Assembly: GCF_003417065.2 (NCBI RefSeq)
Contig: NZ_QVLT01000002.1
Span: forward strand, 124,001-188,000
From: Hymenobacter lapidiphilus
GTDB lineage: Bacteria > Bacteroidota > Bacteroidia > Cytophagales > Hymenobacteraceae
Direction: 5' to 3'
DNA length: 64,000 nt
Shown here piece by piece: positions 8,074 to 16,125 of the stretch. The translations under genes and the position numbers were made by a program. The notes beneath the pieces are model-generated. The model was not told the DNA's origin, searched no databases, and saw only the letters and a program-made list of their open reading frames with translations. How positions within the stretch are numbered: the first letter of the stretch is position 1; each line of letters begins with the position of its first letter.

Positions 8074-9345
8074 TTAGAAAGCCAGGATTACTTCTTCAAT
8101 CACGTCGCAGGCTTCATGGAGCTGCTCTTCATTGATGACCAGCGGTGGGGCGAAGCGGATGATGTCGCCGTGGGTGGGCTTGGCCAGCACGCCGCGCTCC
8201 ATCAGGCTCACGCACACGTCCCAGGCCGTGCGGCCGTCGGTGGCGGGCGTAATCACCACCGCGTTCAGCAGGCCCTTACCGCGCACGAGCTGTACTACTT
8301 CGGGGCGCTTGGCCTGTATCTGGCGCATCCGCTCGCGGAATACTTCGCCCAAAGCGCGGGCGTTTTCGGTTAGCTTCTCGTCGATGAGCACATCCAGAGC
8401 GGCGCGCATAACCACGGCGGCCAGCGGGTTGCCGCCGAACGTGGAGCCGTGCTGGCCGGGCTGAATGGTGAGCATGATTTCGTCGCGGGCCAGCACCGCC
8501 GACACTGGCAGCACGCCCCCGCTCAGGGCCTTGCCCAGAATCAGAATATCGGCGTGCACGCCCTCGTAGCAGATGGCCAGCAACTCGCCAGTGCGGCCCA
8601 GGCCAGTCTGAATTTCATCGGCAATAAACAGCACGTTGTGCGCGCGGCACAGCGCGGCGGCCTTGAACAGGTAGCCTTCCGAAGGCACCATAACGCCGGC
8701 CTCGCCCTGAATAGGCTCGACCATAAAGGCGCAGACCTGCGGGTCCTGCAAGGCTTCAGCCAGGGCCTCCAGGTCGTCGTAGGGCACTACCTGGTAGCCG
8801 GGCACGTAGGGGCCGAAGCCGGTGGTCGAGTCGGGGTCGGTGCTGAAGGAGATGATGCCGGTGGTACGGCCGTGGAAGTTGCTTTCAGCCACCAGAATGC
8901 GCGCTTGGTTGGGCGCAATCCCCTTCTCCTGGTAGCCCCACTTGCGGGCCAGTTTGAGGGCCGTTTCCACGGCCTCGGCCCCGGAGTTCATTAGTAAGGC
9001 CTTGTCGTAGTTAAAAATGTCGCAGAGCTGCTTTTCGGCCGCCCCGAGCTGGTCGTTGAAGAACGCCCGGCTCGTGAGCGTGAGCCGCTGGGCCTGCTCG
9101 GTGAGAGCCCCGATGATGCGCGGGTGGCAATGGCCCTGGTTTACGGCCGAGTAGGCTGACAGGAAGTCGAAGTAGTGTTTGCCCTCCACGTCCCACAGGT
9201 GCACGCCCTCGCCCCGGCTCAGCACCACGGGCAGCGGGTGGTAGTTGTGGGCGCCATACTGGTCTTCCAGCGCCATGATTTCCTGGCTGCGGGTGAGCGT
9301 GGCGGTGGGCTGGGCGGTGGCGGTAGGGTGGGCAGTAACGGACAT
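8074..9345 (-). CDS. rocD: ornithine--oxo-acid transaminase
   Basis: A 423-residue PLP-dependent class-III aminotransferase that moves the delta-amino group of ornithine to 2-oxoglutarate, giving glutamate 5-semialdehyde in arginine/ornithine breakdown and proline interconversion. The N-terminal [10 protein letters not shown] and [15 protein letters not shown] are typical of ornithine aminotransferase rather than acetylornithine aminotransferase. Other landmarks are [47 protein letters not shown] and the PLP-lysine region [10 protein letters not shown]. The length is normal. The first 20 residues are a Thr/Ala/Pro-rich extension, so the true start could be slightly downstream. A TAACTTTG element lies 32 bp upstream. 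Confidence 0.95.
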   Translation of the reverse strand: MSVTAHPTATAQPTATLTRSQEIMALEDQYGAHNYHPLPVVLSRGEGVHLWDVEGKHYFDFLSAYSAVNQGHCHPRIIGALTEQAQRLTLTSRAFFNDQLGAAEKQLCDIFNYDKALLMNSGAEAVETALKLARKWGYQEKGIAPNQARILVAESNFHGRTTGIISFSTDPDSTTGFGPYVPGYQVVPYDDLEALAEALQDPQVCAFMVEPIQGEAGVMVPSEGYLFKAAALCRAHNVLFIADEIQTGLGRTGELLAICYEGVHADILILGKALSGGVLPVSAVLARDEIMLTIQPGQHGSTFGGNPLAAVVMRAALDVLIDEKLTENARALGEVFRERMRQIQAKRPEVVQLVRGKGLLNAVVITPATDGRTAWDVCVSLMERGVLAKPTHGDIIRFAPPLVINEEQLHEACDVIEEVILAF

Positions 9346-9376
9346 AAGCAGAACGAGGGTTAAAGCATGATCTGCC

Positions 9377-9384
9377 CAAAGTTA
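9377..9384 (-). promoter_or_regulatory. -7 promoter element of rocD
   Basis: The minus strand reads TAACTTTG, an exact match to TAnnTTTG, 32 bp upstream of the rocD ATG. Confidence 0.55.
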
Positions 9385-9409
9385 CGGAAAACCCGGCCGG
9401 GCCGCCAGC

Positions 9410-9904
9410 TCAGTTTTGCAGCGAGTCGATGAACTTGCCCACGAAATTACCCTCTTCGCGGCCATCGGGCGTGGTGATGGTCCAATCGAGCACCGCCGAT
9501 TCGGGAAAGGAGATGGACTGGCCGGTCTGGTATTGCTGCACCAGGTTCAACTCGTTGCTGATGAGGCCCCGCGCCGTGGCTCCCGTCCACTCCTGCACCC
9601 GAATAAACACCTGCTCGTACTTGCCATCGGCATCGAAAATGCGGGTGGTAAGGTAGAACGCCTGGCCCGCGGGTAAGCCGGCCAGAAACCGCTTTTTGGC
9701 CGCGGGCAGCGTCCTGCGGGCCTGCTTCACGGCCGGGGTAATCAACTTGTCAAACTCCCGCAACGACCGCTCCGCGTCGGTTCCGGTCACCGTTAGGGGT
9801 TGATCGGTAGGCGCAGCTACCGTGGCGGTTTGGCCGCAAACCGTAAGGGGCAAGGCCAGCGGCAGCAAAATCAGCAGGAGGGCGCTTGGGCGGAAGGCAG
9901 GCAT
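9410..9904 (-). CDS. exported DUF2314-like protein
   Basis: A 164-residue protein with a signal peptide (MPAFRPSALLLILLPLALPL...VCGQ) and a mature domain resembling DUF2314/YegJ: a helix (AVKQARRTLPAAKKRFLAG), strands FYLTTRIFDADGKYEQVFI and WTGATARGLISNE, then QYQTGQSISFPESAVLDWTI. Family knowledge assigns no biochemical role. The start was set at 9904, where the signal peptide begins; an upstream ATG at 9982 would add 26 residues and overlap the divergent ridA start. It is divergent from ridA, with 76 bp between the two starts. Confidence 0.75.
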   Translation of the reverse strand: MPAFRPSALLLILLPLALPLTVCGQTATVAAPTDQPLTVTGTDAERSLREFDKLITPAVKQARRTLPAAKKRFLAGLPAGQAFYLTTRIFDADGKYEQVFIRVQEWTGATARGLISNELNLVQQYQTGQSISFPESAVLDWTITTPDGREEGNFVGKFIDSLQN

Positions 9905-9968
9905 AAAATGGAACCAGGGAATGGCCGGGCGATGATGCCTGGCCAAGGCAAGATACGGCAGCCGGCCG

Positions 9969-9976
9969 TACCTTTG
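9969..9976 (+). promoter_or_regulatory. -7 promoter element of ridA, four bases from ATG
   Basis: TACCTTTG, an exact TAnnTTTG match, followed by CCCC and the ATG of ridA at 9981. The spacing puts the expected transcription start at or next to the start codon. The same four-base spacing occurs at rlmN, pheS and lipA. Confidence 0.7.
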
Positions 9977-9980
9977 CCCC

Positions 9981-10367
9981 ATGCAAATCGTTCATCATCC
10001 GGATGCCCCCGCGGCCGTGGGGCCCTACGCCCAGGCCATCGAAGCCAATGGTTTCGTGTTCTGCTCGGGCCAGACGCCTATCGTGCCCGCCTCAGGCCGA
10101 GTCGAAGCGCTGACCATCGAAGACCAGACCCGCCAGGTGCTCGACAACCTGACTACCGTGCTGTCGGCCCGCGGCCTGGGCTTGGCCGATATCGTAAAAA
10201 CGACCGTCTTCCTGAAAAACTTCGCCGACTTCCAGCGCATGAACGGCATGTACGCCGCCTGTTTCGGCGAGCACCGGCCGGCCCGCAGCACCGTCGAAGT
10301 GTCGCGGCTGCCGCTCGATGCGCTGGTCGAGATTGAGTGCGTGGCCGTGCTGCCCGCCGCCCGATGA
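9981..10367 (+). CDS. ridA: RidA family enamine/imine deaminase
   Basis: A 128-residue member of the YjgF/YER057c/UK114 family, which hydrolyses reactive 2-aminoacrylate and other enamines released by PLP enzymes. Seen in the sequence: AVGPYAQAI, VFCSGQTPIVP, QVLDNL, VKTTVFLKNFADF, MNGMYAACFGEHRPARSTVEVSRLP and the C-terminal EIECVAV. The arginine in PARSTVEV is the catalytic/substrate-binding arginine of active RidA proteins. The stop overlaps the start of the next gene by four bases (ATGA), indicating translational coupling. Predicted to be leaderless. Confidence 0.95.
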   Translation: MQIVHHPDAPAAVGPYAQAIEANGFVFCSGQTPIVPASGRVEALTIEDQTRQVLDNLTTVLSARGLGLADIVKTTVFLKNFADFQRMNGMYAACFGEHRPARSTVEVSRLPLDALVEIECVAVLPAAR

Positions 10368-10564
10368 GCGCCGCCCGCCTGGCCGCTTTCCTGACCAAAC
10401 CCCTGCTGGCCGGCGACTTTTACCTGACGCCGGAGGGATACATGGTGTTCACCGAGCAGTACCACCGTCGCCGGGGCTTCTGCTGCGGCAACGACTGCCG
10501 ACACTGCCCCTGGCAAGGGGCAAAAGGCAAAAAGCCGGGTTTAAATAAGAAATCCGGTGGCTAA
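10364..10564 (+). CDS. DUF5522-type small cysteine-rich protein
   Basis: A 66-residue protein. The core YLTPEGYMVFTEQYHRRRGFCCGNDCRHCPW carries Cys-Cys...Cys-x-x-Cys, the pattern of the DUF5522 family, possibly a small metal site. The ATG at 10364 overlaps the ridA stop in an ATGA arrangement, which supports this start over the upstream in-frame ATG at 10337. The tail is basic. Function unknown; coupling to ridA is the only context. Confidence 0.8.
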   Translation: MSAARLAAFLTKPLLAGDFYLTPEGYMVFTEQYHRRRGFCCGNDCRHCPWQGAKGKKPGLNKKSGG

Positions 10565-10610
10565 TCTGCTATTTTTCAGGGCGCAGGTTTTGTTCCTGCC
10601 GGAATATTCC

Positions 10611-10618
10611 GATCTTTG
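10611..10618 (+). promoter_or_regulatory. possible -7 promoter element of rpmB
   Basis: GATCTTTG matches TAnnTTTG except at the first base or two, and a TTG lies about 18 bp upstream at 10590-10592. The position, about 44 bp before the rpmB ATG, is plausible. Confidence 0.4.
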
Positions 10619-10661
10619 CGGCCCTGTTTTTCCGAATTGAAACCACTAAGTTCCTGATATC

Positions 10662-10901
10662 ATGGCCCGAGTTTGTGATCTGACCGGCAAGCGTACCCGC
10701 GTAGGCAACAACGTTTCGCACGCCAACAACAAAACCAAGCGCAAGTTCTACCCGAACCTGCAGAAGAAGCGTTTCTACATCCCCGAGCAGGATGCCTGGG
10801 TTACCCTGAAAGTAGCAACCAGCACCATCCGCACCATCAACAAAAACGGCATCATGGCCGTGCTGAAGAAGGCGAAGGAGCAGGGCTTCATCACCTACTA
10901 G
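10662..10901 (+). CDS. rpmB: 50S ribosomal protein L28
   Basis: A 79-residue basic ribosomal protein. [27 protein letters not shown] is the typical N-terminus, and [28 protein letters not shown] the middle. The length is normal. In many Bacteroidota rpmB lies next to rpmG and DUF4295; here those two are about 12 kb away, so the cluster is split. A long terminator follows. Confidence 0.97.
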   Translation: MARVCDLTGKRTRVGNNVSHANNKTKRKFYPNLQKKRFYIPEQDAWVTLKVATSTIRTINKNGIMAVLKKAKEQGFITY

Positions 10902-10942
10902 CTTCCCCGTTTCTCTTCTAGAGAAATAAGTTGACTGGTTAG

Positions 10943-11002
10943 CACAAAGCTTCCGCGGCAGGTCCCGATTGAATTTCAATCGGACTGCGCGGAAGCTTTG
11001 TG
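10943..11002 (+). terminator. long stem-loop downstream of rpmB
   Basis: Perfect 15-nt outer arms (10943-10957 and 10988-11002) enclose a second short stem (CGATTGA/TCAATCG around 10966-10982). The structure lies about 40 bp after the rpmB stop. There is no long T-run, but the AT-rich outer stem and position fit a terminator or 3' stabilising hairpin. Confidence 0.65.
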
Positions 11003-11152
11003 TCGTTGCGGGTGGGAAGTTGGGGTTAGCAGTTGTGGCTTTGGGTTGGTCGGGGCCAGCTAGCTGGCTGCCCTGGCTTGGCCAACCAAGCCGAAGCCGT
11101 AACTTCCGGCCCCGCTACCGCACTCCGCGGCGGCCTGTCTGCTTCGGCCATT

Positions 11153-12814
11153 ATGCCCGTTTTTCGCTTTCCTTCGAGTTTGAGGTCGCTGTGCGTGGTG
11201 GCTGGCCTGTTGCTGGGCGCCGGCCCGGCCTTTGCCCAGCCGACTGCTGTTGCTGCTACTGCTCCCGGCCTCGTCCGGCCCGTCGATGCGCTCAGCCCGG
11301 CCTTCCATAAGCAGCGGCGCGAGCTGCTGCGGCAGGCGCTGCCGCCGGGGGCCGTAGCCGTGCTGTTTGCCGCGCCCGTGCGCAACCGGGCCAACGACGT
11401 CGACTACATCTACCACCAGAACCCCGATTTCTACTACCTCACCGGCTACCAGGAGCCCGATGCCGTGCTGGTGCTCTTCAAAGAGCCCCAGGCGCTGAGC
11501 GGGCAGCCAGGCGTTACCGAGGCCCTGTTCGTACAGCCCCGCGACGCCCGGCGCGAGCAGTGGACCGGCCGCCGCCTGGGCACCGAGGGCGCAAAGCAGC
11601 AACTACAGCTGCAGTTCGCGGCCGATAACGCAGAATTCGCCAAAGCCGGCATCCGCTGGGCCGATTTCAGCAGCGTGCTGTTCCTGGACCTGCCCGCCGA
11701 TGTGCGCGACAACCCCTCAGATCCGGCCGACCTCTACGACCTGCTGGCCACGTTTCGCAGGCAAGCCGCCATCCCGGCCAACTTCAACCCCCAGCAGGCT
11801 GCCCTGCACCGCCGGATGCAGCAGCAGGGCGTTGCCAACGCGGCCCGCCTGAGGCCCTACCTCGAAAACCTGAGCCGGCAGACCTCATCCGTAGCCCAGG
11901 ACGCCTACGTGCAGCGCTACCTGAAAGCCACTACCGACGCCGAGCGGCAGCAGACCCTAGCCGCCCGGCCCCGCCTGCGCTTCGATTCTGGTCCGCTTGA
12001 TGACGCGCTTAATGAGCTGCGGGCCGTGAAAACGCCCGAAGAAATCGTGCTGCTCCGGCGCGCCGTGCGCATCAGTGCCGTGGGCCAGCAGGAGGTGATG
12101 AAGGCGGCCCACGCCGGCCTGGGCGAGCGGGAGCTACAGGGCATCCACGAGTTTGTGTACCGCAAGTACGACGCCGAGTTCGAGGGCTACCCCAGCATTG
12201 TGGGCGCCGGGGCCAACGGCTGCATTCTGCACTACGAGACCAATAACAAGCCCTTGGTTGGCAACGATTTGGTGCTGATGGACTGCGGGGCCGAATACCG
12301 TGGCTACTCGGCCGACGTGACGCGCACTATCCCGCCCAGCGGCAAGTTCAGCCCCGCCCAGCGCCAGATTTACGAGCTGGTGCTGGCTGCTCAGGAGGCC
12401 GGTTTCGCCGCCAGCCAGCCCGGCGCGGCTTTCCAGGCCCCCGACCAGGCCGCCCGCAAAGTGGTAACCGAGGGGCTGCTGAAGCTCGGCATCATCAAGC
12501 AGCCCGAGGAAGCGCGGCGCTACTTCCCGCACGGCACCAGCCACTACCTGGGCCTCGATGTGCACGACCGGGGCAGCTACGGCCCGCTGGTGGCCGGCAA
12601 CGTAATAACAGTCGAGCCCGGCATCTACATCCCCGCAGGCAGCCCCTGCGACCAGAAGTGGTGGAACATCGGCGTGCGCATCGAAGATGACCTGCTCATT
12701 ACGCCCACTGGCTACGAAAACCTCTCGCGCGAAGCCCCCCGCACCGTTGCCGACATTGAGGCCCTAATGGCCAAGCCCAGCGCCCTGGACGGGTTCAAGC
12801 TGCCGCAACTCTAA
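11153..12814 (+). CDS. exported M24B metallopeptidase (Xaa-Pro aminopeptidase-like)
   Basis: A 553-residue protein with a signal peptide (MPVFRFPSSLRSL...GPAFAQ). The aminopeptidase P N-terminal domain follows (about residues 40-200, DVDYIYHQNPDFYYLTGY and RDARREQWTGRR), then the pita-bread catalytic domain (about 290-540). The dinuclear metal ligands are recognisable: LMDCGAEYRGYSADVTRTIP (two Asp), HGTSHYLGLDVHD (His), VEPGIYIP (Glu) and GVRIEDDLLIT (Glu). It removes N-terminal residues before proline, here probably in the periplasm. The start was placed at 11153 because the signal peptide begins there. Convergent with the thioesterase gene. Confidence 0.92.
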   Translation: MPVFRFPSSLRSLCVVAGLLLGAGPAFAQPTAVAATAPGLVRPVDALSPAFHKQRRELLRQALPPGAVAVLFAAPVRNRANDVDYIYHQNPDFYYLTGYQEPDAVLVLFKEPQALSGQPGVTEALFVQPRDARREQWTGRRLGTEGAKQQLQLQFAADNAEFAKAGIRWADFSSVLFLDLPADVRDNPSDPADLYDLLATFRRQAAIPANFNPQQAALHRRMQQQGVANAARLRPYLENLSRQTSSVAQDAYVQRYLKATTDAERQQTLAARPRLRFDSGPLDDALNELRAVKTPEEIVLLRRAVRISAVGQQEVMKAAHAGLGERELQGIHEFVYRKYDAEFEGYPSIVGAGANGCILHYETNNKPLVGNDLVLMDCGAEYRGYSADVTRTIPPSGKFSPAQRQIYELVLAAQEAGFAASQPGAAFQAPDQAARKVVTEGLLKLGIIKQPEEARRYFPHGTSHYLGLDVHDRGSYGPLVAGNVITVEPGIYIPAGSPCDQKWWNIGVRIEDDLLITPTGYENLSREAPRTVADIEALMAKPSALDGFKLPQL

Positions 12815-12857
12815 GCTGCCCAAAGCTGGTGTTGGGGCGGCAGAGGGGACAGATACG

Positions 12858-13286
12858 CTATTCGCCGCGCAGGCGGGCAGCGTAGTCCTCGGGCAGCAGG
12901 CGCAGCTTGCGGGTGTTGTAATCGAAGCAGAGCATGCCGGTTTTGGCCCGCGCGATTTCGCGGCCGCTGGTGGTGGCTACGGCGTACATGAGGTCGAAAC
13001 CGTACTTGTTGAGGTCGGCGGCGGCCATCTGGATGCGCAGCACGTCGCCGTGGAAACCCTCGCCTTTGTACTCAATGGCTACGTCGGCCATGATGTGGCC
13101 CAGGCCGGTGGCGGGGTCGAACTCGGGCTGGCCGAGGTGGGCCAGAAACTGCACCCGGGCCTCGTGGAGCAAACTCAGCAGGGCATCGTTGCCCAAATGG
13201 GCTCCGTAGTTGAGGTTGGTGATGCGGATGGGCAGCTCGACAGTGAACAGAAAGCTTTCGGGCAGATTGACCTTGACGCGGGGCAT
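12858..13286 (-). CDS. acyl-CoA thioesterase of the hotdog (4HBT) superfamily
   Basis: A 142-residue single hotdog domain. ITNLNYGAHLGNDALLSLLHEARVQFL is the usual N-terminal strand and helix of 4-hydroxybenzoyl-CoA thioesterase-like proteins, with N-x-G-H-L-N/G-N in place of the Asp of classical 4HBT. IEYKGEGFHGDVLRI and ARAKTGMLCFDYNTRK complete the sheet. It probably hydrolyses an acyl-CoA; the substrate is unknown. The ATG lies 2 nt from the left end of the composite palindrome (13289-13535), so its whole 5' region is repeat sequence. Divergent from mnmD. Confidence 0.85.
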   Translation of the reverse strand: MPRVKVNLPESFLFTVELPIRITNLNYGAHLGNDALLSLLHEARVQFLAHLGQPEFDPATGLGHIMADVAIEYKGEGFHGDVLRIQMAAADLNKYGFDLMYAVATTSGREIARAKTGMLCFDYNTRKLRLLPEDYAARLRGE

Positions 13287-13288
13287 GG

Positions 13289-13535
13289 ATTAGAGCTTGG
13301 TGCTTTGTGGGTAGTGCTTAGGCACTGACAAAGAACGTCATTCAGCGCATGTGGCGCATAGAGCCAGGGTCGAAGAATCTCGCGTGCTGACGTTATAACG
13401 GCTGTCAAACGGCTTCGTACAAGCTTCGCAACGATTTCACGCGAGATTCTTCGACCCTGGCTCTATGCGCCACATGCGCTGAATGACGTTCTTTGTCAGT
13501 GCCTAAGCACTACCCACAAAGCACCAAGCTCTAAT
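13289..13535. repeat. composite palindrome (families C and A) filling the thioesterase/mnmD intergenic region
   Basis: Two 98-nt arms, 13289-13386 and 13438-13535, are perfect reverse complements around a 51-nt loop. The outer part of each arm contains GGTAGTGCTTAG and GCACTGA words (family C, compare 37322-37406). The inner part begins AAAGAACGTCATTC and ends CGAAGAATCTCGCG (family A, compare 22741-22841). The left end is 2 nt from the thioesterase ATG and the right end 3 nt from the mnmD ATG, so both genes have the same sequence immediately upstream. The DNA could extrude a cruciform or be transcribed as a very stable hairpin. Confidence 0.97.
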
Positions 13536-13538
13536 AAT

Positions 13539-14249
13539 ATGCACCCCGAAGTGCAATTCCGCGCCACCGCCGACGGCTCCGGCACGCTCTACGTACCGGC
13601 CCTTGATGAGCACTACCACAGCACTCACGGGGCCGTGCGCGAGGCCCGGCACGTATACCTGGCGGCCGGCCTCGAGCCTGCGCTGGCCGCCGCCACCGGC
13701 CCGGTGCGGGTGCTGGAAGTGGGCTTCGGCACGGGGCTGAACGCGCTGCTGACGCTGGAGCGCAGCCTCACGGCCGCAGTGCTCATCAGTTACGACACCT
13801 TGGAGAAGCACCCGCTGCCCTGGGAGCTGGTGCGCGAGCTGGCCACGGCTCCCGAGTTGCAAGAGGCGTCGCTACCGGCGTTTCGGCAGCAACTGCACGA
13901 GGCGGTCTGGGAGCAGCCGGTGGCCCTCACGCCCACTTTCACGCTGCGCAAGCTGGCCGGCGAGCTGCAGAATAGGCAACTGAGCCCTGCGACTTACCAA
14001 GTCATCTACTTCGACGCCTTCGCCCCCGACAAGCAGCCCGATATGTGGACCGACGCCGTGTTCGGGCAGCTCTATGAAGCCACCGCGCCGGGCGGCTGCC
14101 TGGTGAGCTACTGCGCCAAGGGCAGCTTCAAGCGCAGCCTGCGGGCCGCGGGCTGGCAGACGGAGGGCATCCCCGGCCCGCTTGGCAAGCGCGAGATGAC
14201 GCGGGCGTGGAAGCCAAAGATTCCCTTGGGGCTATCTTCGTCTATATGA
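13539..14249 (+). CDS. mnmD: tRNA (5-methylaminomethyl-2-thiouridine)(34) methyltransferase MnmD
   Basis: A 236-residue SAM-dependent methyltransferase corresponding to the N-terminal half of bifunctional MnmC. It would methylate nm5(s2)U34 to mnm5(s2)U34 in tRNA anticodons. Seen: FRATADGSGTLYVPALDEHYHSTHGAVREARHVYL (substrate-side N-terminus), VLEVGFGTGLNALLTL (SAM motif I), VIYFDAFAPDKQPDMWTDAVFGQLYEATAPGGCLVSYCAKGSFKRSL and PGPLGKREMTRAW. No FAD-dependent oxidase domain is attached, as is usual for stand-alone MnmD. The first gene of a three-gene overlapping operon; its stop overlaps the DUF2157 start (ATGA). Confidence 0.93.
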   Translation: MHPEVQFRATADGSGTLYVPALDEHYHSTHGAVREARHVYLAAGLEPALAAATGPVRVLEVGFGTGLNALLTLERSLTAAVLISYDTLEKHPLPWELVRELATAPELQEASLPAFRQQLHEAVWEQPVALTPTFTLRKLAGELQNRQLSPATYQVIYFDAFAPDKQPDMWTDAVFGQLYEATAPGGCLVSYCAKGSFKRSLRAAGWQTEGIPGPLGKREMTRAWKPKIPLGLSSSI

Positions 14250-15493
14250 GTCGAAATATACTGGAAACCGACGGGCCGGAGTGGGTGCGGCGGGGCGTAA
14301 TTACAGAAGTCCAGCGCGAGCAGCTGCTGGCCCTGTATCCGCCCGAGGCCAATGCCATCGGGCTGCTGCCGCTGCTGGGCAGCCTGCTGGTGCTACTGAG
14401 CGCGTTGAGCGTGGTGGCGGCCAACTGGCAGAGTCTGCCCGAGCTGCTGCGGCTGGGGCTGCTGCTGGCCACGCTGGTGGCTGCCTACGCGGGCGGTGAG
14501 TATTTCCGGCGGCGCGGCAATACCAACCTCGGCATGGGCCTGGTGGCGCTGGGGCTCGTGGTATTCGGGGTTAGCATCGTGCTCACCGGCCAGCTTTACC
14601 AGCTCGTCGGCTACGACCTGACCGGGCTGCTGGCCTGGGCCGTGGCCGGCATGGGCCTGACGTGGCTGTACCGGAGCCGGCTGCTGTTTCTGCTCACCGT
14701 TATTATCAGCGGCATCGTGCAGGGCTACAACACCGGGCAACTCGGCGTCTTTAGCTACCTGACGGCCGCCGGCACGGCCCTGGGACTGGGCTACTACTGG
14801 TGGCGCCGGCCCGATGCGCTGCTGGGCGGGGTGCTGGCCGGCGGCCTGCTCTGGCAGGCGGCGCTACTGATAAACCACCTGCACGTCAAAATCACCTGGT
14901 TCTTCATTCCGGCCATGCTCGTGTACGCCCTCGGCGACTGGCAGGCCGACCGCCCCGCCGGCCGGGCCCTGCAGGGCCCGCCGCTGGCGGCCGCCTTCCT
15001 GTTCACGCTGGGGCTGGCTCTGTTTGGCGAATCGGATTTCTACGCCGGGCAGCTGCGGGCGCCGCCGGTGCCGTACCTGGCGGCGCTGGGGGCCGTGCTG
15101 GCTTTGTCGTTGGTGGGCAAGCAGCGCCGGGGCCGCCTCAGTGGCGCCACCGACTGGCTGCTGCTGCTGCCGGGCTTCTATTTCACGGGCGGCTTGCCGC
15201 TGGCCGTGGCTACGCTGGTGGTACTGTACGCCTACTCGGGCAGCGTGCTGCTGCGCGCCCATCAGGAGCAAAACCCCGACCGCGTAACGCTGGGAACGGT
15301 GCTGTTCGTGCTCACCACGGCCGTCGCCTACTTCAAGCTGACGTGGGGCTTCTTCGATAAGTCGTTGTTTTTCCTGCTGGGCGGGCTGCTGCTGCTGGGC
15401 CTGAGCTGGTGGCTACAACGCCGCGCCGCCCGCACCCAGGCCACTGCCAACGCCGCCAGTGCCCTCAACGCTTCTGCCGCCCCCAAGCCATGA
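14246..15493 (+). CDS. DUF2157 multi-spanning membrane protein
   Basis: A 415-residue protein with a cytosolic N-terminal helix region (LETDGPEWVRRGVITEVQREQLLALY) that marks DUF2157, then about eleven hydrophobic segments and an Ala/Gln-rich C-terminal tail. Function is unknown for the family. DUF2157 genes commonly adjoin GDYXXLXY or DUF4401 genes, and that is the case here. The ATG at 14246 overlaps the mnmD stop, and the stop overlaps the next start, so the three genes are probably translationally coupled. Confidence 0.88.
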   Translation: MSRNILETDGPEWVRRGVITEVQREQLLALYPPEANAIGLLPLLGSLLVLLSALSVVAANWQSLPELLRLGLLLATLVAAYAGGEYFRRRGNTNLGMGLVALGLVVFGVSIVLTGQLYQLVGYDLTGLLAWAVAGMGLTWLYRSRLLFLLTVIISGIVQGYNTGQLGVFSYLTAAGTALGLGYYWWRRPDALLGGVLAGGLLWQAALLINHLHVKITWFFIPAMLVYALGDWQADRPAGRALQGPPLAAAFLFTLGLALFGESDFYAGQLRAPPVPYLAALGAVLALSLVGKQRRGRLSGATDWLLLLPGFYFTGGLPLAVATLVVLYAYSGSVLLRAHQEQNPDRVTLGTVLFVLTTAVAYFKLTWGFFDKSLFFLLGGLLLLGLSWWLQRRAARTQATANAASALNASAAPKP

Positions 15494-16065
15494 CCGAGCC
15501 GCTTGTTTCTCCCCTGAACCCGGTGCCGGCTGCCGCGCCGGCCCTGCCGGCCCATCACCGCCGTTGGCTGCTGTGGCTGGTGGCGGCGCAGGTGCTTTTC
15601 GTGCTGGGCGTGGCCGCGGCCGGCTACGCCACCGCCGCACTGGGCCGTAGCATCACGCTGCAAACCGAGCCCGTCGACCCGCGTGATTTGCTCTACGGCG
15701 ACCATCTGCGCCTGCACTACCAAATCAGTGAGCTACCGGGCAGCCTGTGGCGCGGTGCCACCCTGCCCCGCCGCAAAGATGCCGCCTACGTGCTGCTCGA
15801 ACCCCAATCGCCGGGCGACTACGCGGCCGTGGGTATCTACCCCGCTGCTCCCGCCACCACCGGCCAGCAGGTAGTGCTGCGCGGCTCGGTGCAGGACGTA
15901 TGGCGGCGCGGCCTGCGCCTGCGCTACGGCCTGGAGCGCTACTACGTGCCCGAAACCATGACCCGCCAGATGCGCCACCGCCGCCGCCTGCGCGTGCAAA
16001 TCAGCATCGCCCCCTGGGGCCAGGCCCGCATTACCCAGGTCGATACGCTGGGAGTAGTTCGATGA
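15490..16065 (+). CDS. GDYXXLXY domain membrane-anchored protein
   Basis: A 191-residue protein with one N-terminal membrane segment (about residues 25-50, WLLWLVAAQVLFVLGVAAAGY) and a mature domain with the family signature LLYGDHLRLHYQIS, a GDYxxLxY motif with His at the third position. The ATG overlaps the DUF2157 stop (ATGA). Companion DUF2157/DUF4401 and GDYXXLXY proteins are thought to form a membrane module of unknown role. A bidirectional terminator follows 15 bp downstream. Confidence 0.88.
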   Translation: MTEPLVSPLNPVPAAAPALPAHHRRWLLWLVAAQVLFVLGVAAAGYATAALGRSITLQTEPVDPRDLLYGDHLRLHYQISELPGSLWRGATLPRRKDAAYVLLEPQSPGDYAAVGIYPAAPATTGQQVVLRGSVQDVWRRGLRLRYGLERYYVPETMTRQMRHRRRLRVQISIAPWGQARITQVDTLGVVR

Positions 16066-16080
16066 AAGCGGGGAAGTAAT

Positions 16081-16125
16081 AAAAACCTGCCTGTCATCTT
16101 CGCTCAGGATGACAGGCAGGTTTTT
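16081..16125. terminator. bidirectional rho-independent terminator
   Basis: Arms 16081-16097 and 16109-16125 pair perfectly over 17 nt, with A5 on one side and T5 on the other, around an 11-nt loop. It lies between the convergent GDYXXLXY and exbD genes and can terminate both; its right arm touches the exbD stop codon. Confidence 0.92.
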
